This document shows positions 43,058 to 49,599 of a DNA stretch of 64,000 nt, in pieces. The position numbers and the translations under genes are program-made. The notes under the pieces were generated by a model. That model was given only the letters and a program-made list of their open reading frames with translations. It made no database searches and was not told the DNA's origin. The stretch is from Spirosoma profusum (GTDB taxonomy: Bacteria > Bacteroidota > Bacteroidia > Cytophagales > Spirosomataceae), in the NCBI RefSeq assembly GCF_014699005.1, contig NZ_JACWZY010000015.1:115729-179728 (forward strand). Reading direction: 5' to 3'. The number at the start of each line of letters is the position of its first letter. Positions within the stretch are counted from its first letter, which is position 1.

Positions 43058-43867
43058 TCAGGCCTGCACGACCGATTGGTTAAATTCCTGCACCACAGCC
43101 GACAATTGCGGCAGTAAGTCAGGATTTTGCTCAATACCGTTCCCCACAACAATCATATCAGCACCTGCTTTGAGGGCTTCGTAGGCACGTTCTCCAGAAT
43201 TCAGACCGCCACCCACGATCAACGGTACGTCGACTACGGCGCGAACGGCAGCAATCATCTCCGGCGATACGGGCCAGCGCGCACCACTGCCAGCGTCCAG
43301 ATACATTAACTGAAGCCCCAGCATTTCGCCCGCCATGGCTGTACAGGCAGCCACCGCTGGTTTATCGTGGGGGAGGGGCATCGTACCACTAACGTATGAA
43401 ACCGTGGTTTGCGTACCACTGTCCACAACCATATATCCTGTAGACAGGATCTCCAGACCACTTTTTTTCAGAAGTGGGGCGGCAATAACATGCTGACCAA
43501 TTAAAAATTCCGGATTTCGCCCTGAAATAAGCGACAGGAGCAGTATAGCATCGGCCGACGACACAATGTGAAGCGGATTACCCGGAAACAGAATGATGGG
43601 TATCTGACTATGTTTCCGAATGGTTGCGATTACCTCTTTGTGAACGTAATCGGTAACCAGGCTCCCGCCAACCAGAAAGAGATCGACAGGATGCACATTT
43701 ATACGTGCTAATAAACTAAAAAGGCCGTTCTCATCGGTTTTATCGGGGTCGATGAGAACGGCAAAGGCTTTCCGGCCAGTGCGTCTGAAATCACGGAGTA
43801 TAGTTAACAGGCTCGACTGGAGCTTGTTGGTGGAATTCTGTGGGTTCAGCGGTTGGATTGATGGCAT
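43058..43867 (-). CDS. Geranylgeranylglyceryl phosphate synthase family protein (PcrB/GGGPS)
   Basis: 269 residues. TIM-barrel prenyl-glycerol-phosphate synthase motifs: AFAVLIDPDKTDENG, LFLVGGSLVTDY, ILFPGNPLHIVSSADAILLL, YLDAGSGARWPV, and the G1P-phosphate site IVGGGLNSGE with AGADMIVVGNG. The enzyme forms an ether bond between sn-glycerol-1-phosphate and a polyprenyl diphosphate, the signature step of archaeal lipids; a distinct bacterial group occurs in Bacteroidota. The ATG at 43867 overlaps the preceding gene by 77 bases; a downstream non-ATG start is possible. The prenyl chain length and end product are unknown. Confidence 0.92.
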   Translation of the reverse strand: MPSIQPLNPQNSTNKLQSSLLTILRDFRRTGRKAFAVLIDPDKTDENGLFSLLARINVHPVDLFLVGGSLVTDYVHKEVIATIRKHSQIPIILFPGNPLHIVSSADAILLLSLISGRNPEFLIGQHVIAAPLLKKSGLEILSTGYMVVDSGTQTTVSYVSGTMPLPHDKPAVAACTAMAGEMLGLQLMYLDAGSGARWPVSPEMIAAVRAVVDVPLIVGGGLNSGERAYEALKAGADMIVVGNGIEQNPDLLPQLSAVVQEFNQSVVQA

Positions 43868-44309
43868 TATTTGTACGGATGCGGGCTAAAAATCCAGTTA
43901 GCTGCTCTCGGGCAATATTAGTGAGAACCGATGTAAGGATACCACTAATTAAACCCGCGGCTGCCGACGTTTTTGCTGTTTCCTTCTGTATCTTTTCTGA
44001 ATGATCCTTCAAAGAGACTGGTTCTTGATACGAAGACGTTTCTTCATCGTATATCTCATTCCAGTCGTCTGGCTCGCCGTATTTTTCGGCATACCGATAC
44101 TCATCAGACTTTGGCAGAATGGCATTAACTACCAAATATACGGCTAAAGCAGCACCCGCTACAAATGCAGCTGTTTTCCCGACATCGACGGCATCGTCTT
44201 TCAAGTTATCGACACTGTCACTAATTGTTGTCTTAAATCGCTCTGTAGCAGCCATTAATTGGGCGCGCCGAGCGGTTGTATCAGCAAATGGTACTTTGGG
44301 ATCTTCCAT
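43791..44309 (-). CDS. Membrane protein of unknown function
   Basis: 172 residues. A short N-terminal region, a central hydrophobic segment (about residues 47-63, AAFVAGAALAVYLVVNAIL), an acidic stretch (PDDWNEIYDEETSSY), a second apolar segment rich in Ala/Gly/Ile (AAAGLISGILTSVLTNIA, about 117-134) and a hydrophilic tail. No domain recognised. It lies between a holin-like gene and GGGP synthase on the same strand, overlapping the latter, so the three are probably one unit. It contains no TACGT/ACGTA site, unlike nearly all neighbours. Confidence 0.65.
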   Translation of the reverse strand: MEDPKVPFADTTARRAQLMAATERFKTTISDSVDNLKDDAVDVGKTAAFVAGAALAVYLVVNAILPKSDEYRYAEKYGEPDDWNEIYDEETSSYQEPVSLKDHSEKIQKETAKTSAAAGLISGILTSVLTNIAREQLTGFLARIRTNNAINPTAEPTEFHQQAPVEPVNYTP

Positions 44310-44385
44310 TTTTTATCAGGCTAAAAAGTGGGTAAATAAATCGTCAATATAAGATACTAACAGGTTTTAACTCGGTTTGGCAAAT

Positions 44386-44811
44386 TTATGAAACGTCTCG
44401 ACCAGCATTACTCATCGACGAGCGGGTTTGCGCCATCAATTCCTCAACGGCTTCCGACTTTTCATGAATTTTCTTCTCCTGACTTTTCTTGATCGCACTA
44501 TAAGCCATTACACGAATCTTATCTTTAAAAAAGCCTTTTGCAGCTATCCAGATTATCGTTAACAAAAGAAAAAAACCGGTCATAATCAAAAAACCTAGGT
44601 AACGGCTTTCGGTAACCTCGTTAATATAAGCGGCAAGCAAGATAAATATAAATAACGTTGTCATGGTAGCCAGCAAAGCCAGCACAATTCCGTGGATTCC
44701 AATAACAACACCTTCCTCAATTTTTCCCCGGCTTTCCAGCGTAAATAATTCAATCCGGGCTTCCAGATAACGGAATATATTTTCCCGAATTTCTTCCAAA
44801 CGTTCCAGCAT
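44386..44811 (-). CDS. Holin-X-like (phage holin superfamily) membrane protein
   Basis: 141 residues. Two long membrane helices (about residues 36-65 and 72-92: IVLALLATMTTLFIFILLAAY and LGFLIMTGFFLLLTIIWIAA) flanked by charged amphipathic termini (LEEIRENIFRYLEARIELF at the start, KKSQEKKIHEKSEAVEELM at the end). This is the layout of the 'Actinobacterial holin-X' type family (PF07332-like). These are common in non-phage settings in Bacteroidota and are more likely envelope-organising proteins than lysis holins. Lies upstream of the unknown membrane protein. Confidence 0.75.
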   Translation of the reverse strand: MLERLEEIRENIFRYLEARIELFTLESRGKIEEGVVIGIHGIVLALLATMTTLFIFILLAAYINEVTESRYLGFLIMTGFFLLLTIIWIAAKGFFKDKIRVMAYSAIKKSQEKKIHEKSEAVEELMAQTRSSMSNAGRDVS

Positions 44812-44880
44812 AGTTTTAATCTTTAGTTTTCACGCTACGTTATCTACCAAAAAACGCCTGATTTGTTTTAAAAACAGGCT

Positions 44881-44916
44881 AAAATAAAACAGCTCCGTCA
44901 GGAAGCGGAGCTGTTT
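44881..44916 (-). terminator. Intrinsic terminator of the DksA-like gene
   Basis: On the minus strand AAACAGCTCCG pairs with CGGAGCTGTTT, followed by TATTTT. Confidence 0.85.
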
Positions 44917-45093
44917 AAGTAAAGCCGAAGCAACATAGTGTTTTTACTGGTTTAGCAAAGCCACAGCGTTACGTTTGTTTGATGCGTGTTATCAAACGTA
45001 GTATTTGGTACTCACGCGAATAACTATCCGGTAAAGAGTTTATCCATTCAGTAAACTTTGTATCGGAATTTAACTTTACGTCAACAGCCTTAC

Positions 45094-45480
45094 TTAGCGC
45101 GACTGCCGCAATTTTGCTTCAATGGTCTGCTGGGTGTGAGGCACAGCCCGCAGACGTTCTTTTGGGATCAGCTTGCCGGTATCTTTGCAGACGCCGTAGG
45201 TACCGTTTTTGATACGTACCATAGCCGCATCCAACTGTTGAATGAATTTTTGCAAACGGGCTGCTAATTGACTTAGGTTTTCGCGTTCGCTGGTGTCGGC
45301 TCCATCCTCAAGTAATTTGGAGTTACCCGACGTATTATCGGTACCACTGTCGTTGCGCTTGCTCAGCGATTCTTTGATATAGTTTAACTCGCTACGTGTG
45401 TCGTCGAGTTTCTTACTAATCAGTTCCTCAAACTCTTTCAAATCCTCTTCTGAATAGCGCTTTTTTTCTTCCTGAACCAT
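45094..45480 (-). CDS. DksA/TraR-like protein lacking most zinc-ligand cysteines
   Basis: 128 residues. Coiled-coil N-terminus (residues 8-45), loop, second helix, then the C-terminal zinc-finger region YGVCKDTGKLIPKERLRAVP. The canonical C-x2-C ... C-x2-C is reduced to one Cys (the second is Thr; the later pair is Thr/Gln). Such zinc-less versions seem usual in Bacteroidota. The coiled-coil tip that enters the RNA polymerase secondary channel has DGADTSERENLSQL; the acidic-tip residues needed for ppGpp synergy are partially kept. Likely a transcription regulator. It has a TAATTTTG promoter and its own terminator. Confidence 0.88.
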   Translation of the reverse strand: MVQEEKKRYSEEDLKEFEELISKKLDDTRSELNYIKESLSKRNDSGTDNTSGNSKLLEDGADTSERENLSQLAARLQKFIQQLDAAMVRIKNGTYGVCKDTGKLIPKERLRAVPHTQQTIEAKLRQSR

Positions 45481-45522
45481 AGCTAGTACTATGTTAAGAT
45501 GGGGTGCTTTATTTTGGGCACA

Positions 45523-45530
45523 AAATTAAT
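45523..45530 (-). promoter_or_regulatory. Promoter -7 box (TAATTTTG) of the DksA-like gene
   Basis: TAATTTTG on the minus strand, 43 bases upstream of the ATG at 45480; leader of about 36 bases. Confidence 0.55.
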
Positions 45531-45753
45531 GCTTTAAAAGCGGTAATTCAACCCCTGATTAAAATATAAATGTGATTTTCTGAAATTTTGACTATCTGGC
45601 GTTTTATCATTTTACCAATGAATCTTTGGTAATGGGTTCTTATCAACAAAAACTCTTCGGTACGTAGTAATTATTATAGATGATTATACGGATTATTAAT
45701 ATTATATTAATCTTAGAAAAAATATACCTTTCGCAATATCTTCTATGATTTAT

Positions 45754-45761
45754 TAAGTTTG
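45754..45761 (+). promoter_or_regulatory. Promoter -7 box (TAAGTTTG) of glutamate dehydrogenase
   Basis: Perfect TAnnTTTG match in an AT-rich setting, 52 bases before the ATG at 45814. Confidence 0.6.
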
Positions 45762-45813
45762 CAGCACACTTTGTCAGTAAAATTGTTTTTATAAAGAAGT
45801 ACACGGTAAAATC

Positions 45814-47088
45814 ATGGGATATATTGAGCCTGCTCCGATAAAAGATAAAGAGAATCCGCTCGAATCAATGATGTCGCGTTTTGACGCGGCTGCTAAACTG
45901 GTTGGCATCTCTGATGAGATGTACGACATTCTCAAAGTACCTGCCCGTCAGGTCATTGTCGGATTGCCCGTTACCATGGATAACGGTGCCATTAAGGTGT
46001 TTGAAGGGTATCGGGTTATTCACTCCAATATTCTTGGTCCAGCGAAAGGTGGTATCCGGCTCGACCCGGCCGTTCACCTCGACGAGGTACGTGCTCTGGC
46101 GGCCTGGATGACCTGGAAATGCGCTGTTGTCGACATTCCATACGGTGGTGCTAAAGGAGGAATTGCCTGTAACCCGCGCGAAATGTCAGCTGGTGAAATC
46201 GAACGACTCATCCGGCAATACACGGTAGCCATGCTCGACGTAATTGGCCCAGATCGTGATATTCCGGCCCCCGACATGGGAACCGGCCCACGTGAAATGG
46301 CTTGGATTGTAGATGAATACTCGAAGGCGAAAGGGATGACCGTGAACAACGTAGTAACCGGAAAACCGCTTGTACTGGGTGGTTCATTAGGGCGTACTGA
46401 AGCCACTGGGCGGGGCGTTACGGTAGCTGCGCTGGCAGCTATGGACAAACTTCGCATGAATCCCTATCGTGCAACGGCTGCTGTTCAGGGCTTCGGAAAC
46501 GTAGGCTCATTCGCAGCCGAACTATTGCACGAGCGGGGTGTTACGGTTGTTGCCGTCAGCGATATTTCAGGCGGGTACTACAACAAAAAAGGTATCGACA
46601 TTACCGCTGCGGTTAATTACCGTAATGGCAACAAAGGTACTTTGGAAGGTTTTGACGGAGCCGAAAAAATCTCGAACGAAGAACTGCTTTCGTTGGCTGT
46701 AGACGTACTTGTACCCGCTGCCAAGGAAGACGTAATAACCGACGATAACGCGGGTTCTATCCAGGCCAAAATGATTGTAGAAGGTGCCAACGGACCAACT
46801 TCTGCCAGCGCCGACGAAATCATCAATAGCAAAGGAATTCTGGTAGTCCCCGATATTCTGGCTAACGCAGGTGGTGTAACCGTATCATATTTTGAGTGGG
46901 TCCAAAACCGCATCGGCTACAAATGGACGCTTGACCGTATCAACCGCCGGGCCGACCGTGTGATGAAAGACGCGTTCGACCGTGTGTTCGAAACCTCACA
47001 GCGTTATCAGGTACCAATGCGTCTGGCGGCTTACATCGTAGCTATCGATAAAGTTGCCAGTACCTATAAATTCCGGGGAGGATATTAG
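45814..47088 (+). CDS. Glutamate dehydrogenase (Glu/Leu/Phe/Val dehydrogenase family)
   Basis: 424 residues. Substrate-domain motifs GPAKGGIRLDPAVHLDE and the catalytic Lys in IPYGGAKGGIAC, followed by DIPAPDMGTGPREMAW. The Rossmann domain starts at VQGFGNVGSFAAELLHERG, and VEGANGPTSASADEI carries substrate contacts. The size and motifs fit hexameric glutamate dehydrogenase rather than leucine dehydrogenase. It interconverts glutamate and 2-oxoglutarate plus ammonia with NAD(P)H in the cytoplasm. Coenzyme preference is not determined. Confidence 0.95.
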   Translation: MGYIEPAPIKDKENPLESMMSRFDAAAKLVGISDEMYDILKVPARQVIVGLPVTMDNGAIKVFEGYRVIHSNILGPAKGGIRLDPAVHLDEVRALAAWMTWKCAVVDIPYGGAKGGIACNPREMSAGEIERLIRQYTVAMLDVIGPDRDIPAPDMGTGPREMAWIVDEYSKAKGMTVNNVVTGKPLVLGGSLGRTEATGRGVTVAALAAMDKLRMNPYRATAAVQGFGNVGSFAAELLHERGVTVVAVSDISGGYYNKKGIDITAAVNYRNGNKGTLEGFDGAEKISNEELLSLAVDVLVPAAKEDVITDDNAGSIQAKMIVEGANGPTSASADEIINSKGILVVPDILANAGGVTVSYFEWVQNRIGYKWTLDRINRRADRVMKDAFDRVFETSQRYQVPMRLAAYIVAIDKVASTYKFRGGY

Positions 47089-47181
47089 ACTGTGTGTATG
47101 ATGTATGGTGTATGAGGTATAATTTTGTTCATCCTTGATGCATCTAGAATACATCATACTTCATATATCATACATCAACTT
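47089..47181. repeat. Low-complexity inverted repeat (ATGATGTAT units) before psd
   Basis: The left half contains TATGATGTATGGTGTATGAGG and the right half contains ATACATCATACTTCATATATC plus ATACATC, so the two can pair in several registers. The long psd frame runs through it, but conservation suggests psd begins after it. Confidence 0.5.
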
Positions 47182-47850
47182 ATGCGCTTTCACCGCGAAG
47201 GGAATACCATCATGCTGACAACGGGGCTAGTTCTGCTGGCCCTTAACTTGCTGGCTTACTTTTATTTATTCTCCGACAATCCAGTTGCCATCGGCCTATT
47301 GCTTGTCGTAAGCCTGATTCTTTTTGGGCTGGTTGTACAGTTTTTCCGCGTACCGACCCGCCAGTTAACGCAGGGAGAGCTACAGGTAATCGCGCCAGCC
47401 GACGGTAAGGTTGTGGTTATTGAAGAAACGACCGAGCACGAATATTTTAAAGATCGGCGTCGGCAGGTTTCTATTTTTATGTCGCCCCTGAACGTACACG
47501 TCAACCGGAATCCGATTTCGGGCATTGTTCGGTATTTCAAGTATTTTCCGGGTAAATATCTGGTTGCCTGGCATCCAAAGTCAAGTACCGAAAACGAACG
47601 TACTACGGTTGTTATTCAGACCAAAAATGGGGTAGAGGTGTTGCTACGTCAGATTGCCGGTGCTGTTGCCCGACGTATCATCTGGTACGTTAAGGAAGGC
47701 CAGCCCGTCAATCAGGGCGAAGAGTTTGGTTTCATCAAATTTGGCTCCCGCGTCGACGTATTTCTTCCCCTGGACGCCAAAATCAACGTGAATATTGGCG
47801 ACGTAACACGAGGTGGCGTGACGGTCATTGCTGAACTACCAGAAGCGTAA
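47182..47850 (+). CDS. psd: Phosphatidylserine decarboxylase-related protein
   Basis: The ATG at 47182 gives 222 residues; a start at 47125 would use low-complexity repeat sequence. A short N-terminus precedes two membrane segments (about 11-28 and 32-50). Then come the decarboxylase core VIAPADGKVVVIEE, the substrate/His region IFMSPLNVHVNRNPISG, and near the C-terminus KFGSRVDVFLP, where self-cleavage between Gly and Ser yields the pyruvoyl cofactor. The compact form belongs to the short subtype typical of Bacteroidota, producing phosphatidylethanolamine at the inner membrane. A following family A repeat may end transcription. Confidence 0.93.
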   Translation: MRFHREGNTIMLTTGLVLLALNLLAYFYLFSDNPVAIGLLLVVSLILFGLVVQFFRVPTRQLTQGELQVIAPADGKVVVIEETTEHEYFKDRRRQVSIFMSPLNVHVNRNPISGIVRYFKYFPGKYLVAWHPKSSTENERTTVVIQTKNGVEVLLRQIAGAVARRIIWYVKEGQPVNQGEEFGFIKFGSRVDVFLPLDAKINVNIGDVTRGGVTVIAELPEA

Positions 47851-47883
47851 TGAACTAACGTAGCAAATGCTACTTTAACAGCA

Positions 47884-47975
47884 TTTTTGTCATGCTGAGG
47901 CACGAAACATCTTAAAGTATCCAAACTTGAGAGTAATGAATCTTTAAGATGCTTCGTGCCTCAGCATGACAAAAA
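47884..47975. repeat. Family A palindromic repeat between convergent genes
   Basis: TTTTTGTCATGCTGAGGCAC... (47884-47916) pairs with 47943-47975 over 33 bases (two or three mismatches), 26-base loop. It lies between psd and the SMP-30 gene, six bases from the latter's stop. Confidence 0.88.
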
Positions 47976-47980
47976 AGAAC

Positions 47981-48787
47981 TCAAAAAGTAACACTCAGCA
48001 ACTCCCCGCGCTCCGTCTCTGTTACGATCAGCCCAAGCTTACCAGAAGGATCGAATGTGCAGTTTGAGGGGTTTTGACCGGGCAATTTTATATCGCGAAT
48101 AAAACTGCCTTCGTTCGAAAAAACCCGGATGATTCCTGCACCATATACAGCAACGTACAGGTTTCCGTCGTTTCCCAGAGTCATACCATCGGGGCCGGGG
48201 GTTGTGGCTTTATCGGGCGCTTCTATTACGTCTGTCCAAACTCTGATGGTTTCCCAGCTCAGACCTTCGGCATCCCAGAAACCACCCCAGATACGTTGCT
48301 CGTGCGTTTCAGCGATCAAAAGCGTTTGACTATCGCGTAGCAAAGCGAGACCGTTTGGATACGATAATCCATCTGCAATGATGTTAATCGAAGCGTCTGG
48401 GGAATAAACTACTACGTATCCCTGCAGTCCATCGTCCGGGGAGCCTGGACACGTAACGATTAGATTATTTTGCGCATCGAAAAGTAGGTCGTTCGGTTTA
48501 TTGAGGGGTTGGCCGCTAACGTGGCTAATGATGATTTCAATTTCTTCTGTAGTCGGATTTAGACGCCGGATGTTATTGTTGCCTGAATCACAAAACCAGA
48601 TGTGTTCCTGATAGTAAACTGCTCCGTTTGGACGTCCGCCCGTGTGAATTCGTTTGATTGTTCCGTCGGCCATCCGACAAAATAATCCTTCTCCTTCCTG
48701 CTCTACGCACCATAGATTCCCTGATGCGTCGAATGTTGGTCCCTCTGGGAACTTCAATCCTTCTGCCAGTACATGTATAGTATCCAT
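47981..48787 (-). CDS. SMP-30/gluconolactonase-type lactonase
   Basis: 268 residues, no signal peptide. Six-bladed propeller with typical repeats FPEGPTFDASGNLWCVEQ, NDLLFDAQNNLIVTCPG, YPNGLALLRDSQTLLIAETH and PDGMTLGNDGNLYVAVYGAG. The conserved Glu (FPEGP), Asn (NKPNDL) and Asp (GPDGM) are the expected metal and catalytic ligands. It hydrolyses sugar lactones. A palindrome overlaps the promoter, suggesting a dedicated repressor. It may act on lactones from sugar oxidation, but it is not in one operon with the sugar genes further right. Confidence 0.92.
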   Translation of the reverse strand: MDTIHVLAEGLKFPEGPTFDASGNLWCVEQEGEGLFCRMADGTIKRIHTGGRPNGAVYYQEHIWFCDSGNNNIRRLNPTTEEIEIIISHVSGQPLNKPNDLLFDAQNNLIVTCPGSPDDGLQGYVVVYSPDASINIIADGLSYPNGLALLRDSQTLLIAETHEQRIWGGFWDAEGLSWETIRVWTDVIEAPDKATTPGPDGMTLGNDGNLYVAVYGAGIIRVFSNEGSFIRDIKLPGQNPSNCTFDPSGKLGLIVTETERGELLSVTF

Positions 48788-48812
48788 AACGTTTTCCGTT
48801 GAGTTGCGGGAA

Positions 48813-48834
48813 ATAGGTCAAAAATATGACCTAT
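48813..48834 (-). promoter_or_regulatory. Operator palindrome enclosing a -7 box, SMP-30 gene
   Basis: ATAGGTCA (48813-48820) and TGACCTAT (48827-48834) form a perfect 8-base inverted repeat with a six-base spacer. On the minus strand the spacer and arm ends read TATTTTTG (48819-48826), a TAnnTTTG box, 32 bases before the start codon. A protein bound here would block the promoter. Confidence 0.6.
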
Positions 48835-48920
48835 CAGACACACTTACTTTTTAAAGAATCGAACTTGAGATTTTGTTCATGCTTTTTTACGGAACGGTTG
48901 GCCATTGCCTCACAAAACAA

Positions 48921-48986
48921 TGCCGCTCAACGGAAACCATCACTGGCTTCCATTGAGCGGCATCAAGACGTAACGCGGCTGGAAAA
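48921..48986. repeat. Dispersed repeat family C, copy 1
   Basis: TGCCGCTCAACGGAA (48921-48935) pairs with TTCCATTGAGCGGCA (48948-48962, one mismatch) and is followed by TCAAGACGTAACGCGGCTGG. The latter is also present in copy 3 (50780-50887) as the arm of a second hairpin, so here the element is truncated. Confidence 0.8.
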
Positions 48987-48990
48987 GCAA

Positions 48991-49452
48991 TTATTTTAAC
49001 TTTCTATAAACATCATTGCTAATCGTAATAACATCATGGGTCGGTAAAGACATAAGATTATGATCAAGCTCATTAACATTTTTGCGCAAGTCAACAATGA
49101 AACGTTTATAATTCCAGCTAATAATTTTAAAATCATTACTTTCTTCCGTTCCCCAGTTAGCAGTCATATCATAATTTCCTAGATCAGCTTCCACAAGGGC
49201 AACTAAATTGGCAGTGGGCTTAATAAAAAGATGTATGGCTATAACATTATTATCCTGTGAGCGAAAGAAAGTAAATTTCTCAAGAGGAATATCATAGACT
49301 CGTAAGTCAAGTTCCTTAATTTCGTTTGTCGCTTTGAATCGCGAAATCCAATTCTCCCAACTATCGATAGAGGTTACTTGCACTTCGCTACTCTGGTCGT
49401 TAGCGCTGTTAACGAAGTTTATAACTCCGTCGATGAATTGAAAATTTTTCAC
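48991..49452 (-). CDS. Hypothetical protein in the repeat-flanked island
   Basis: 154 codons including stop; it starts with GTG at 49452 (no ATG in frame at that position). Mixed alpha/beta sequence with VTSIDSWENWISRFKATNEIKEL (in part), IAIHLFIKPTANLVALV and TANWGTEESNDFKIISW. No signal peptide and no recognised domain, so probably cytoplasmic. It lies between family C repeats, is AT-richer than its neighbours, and contains no TACGT/ACGTA site. It may have been acquired with the adjacent lipoprotein gene. Confidence 0.65.
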   Translation of the reverse strand: MKNFQFIDGVINFVNSANDQSSEVQVTSIDSWENWISRFKATNEIKELDLRVYDIPLEKFTFFRSQDNNVIAIHLFIKPTANLVALVEADLGNYDMTANWGTEESNDFKIISWNYKRFIVDLRKNVNELDHNLMSLPTHDVITISNDVYRKLK

Positions 49453-49475
49453 TTGGTTATTGTTTCATATAGTGG

Positions 49476-49539
49476 CTACATCCTGAAGCCGTTCAACGGA
49501 AACCAGCGCTGGTTTCCGTTGAACGGCTTCAGGATGTAG
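49476..49539. repeat. Family C repeat, copy 2: perfect 64-base palindrome
   Basis: Bases 49476-49507 are the exact reverse complement of 49508-49539 with no loop (centre AGCGCT). The inner part GCCGTTCAACGGAAACCA matches copies 1 and 3 but has a paired C-G to T-A change (GTTCAA/TTGAAC versus GCTCAA/TTGAGC). Confidence 0.9.
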
Positions 49540-49557
49540 GGCGAATGAAAACAGTAT

Positions 49558-49598
49558 TTTTGCTACTATGGTGGGAAATTTCCACCATAGTAGCAAAA
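49558..49598. repeat. Inverted repeat after the Cys-rich lipoprotein gene
   Basis: TTTTGCTACTATGGTGG (49558-49574) pairs perfectly with 49582-49598 around GAAATTT. It ends two bases before the lipoprotein stop (minus strand) and may act as a terminator or mRNA 3' stabiliser. Confidence 0.8.
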
Positions 49599-49599
49599 C

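Larger units (their letters stand above)
45481..45813. other. AT-rich divergent intergenic region, 333 bases
   Basis: It holds the promoters of the DksA-like gene (minus) and of glutamate dehydrogenase (plus), and a very AT-rich stretch (45670-45720) with TTATTAATATTATATTAAT-type sequence. A single TACGTA occurs at 45661-45666. No gene or repeat recognised. Confidence 0.7.

Noticed and set aside
44386..44811. Prophage remnant suggested by the holin-like protein
   Set aside because: No other phage gene is nearby, and this holin-X type is common in ordinary Bacteroidota loci.
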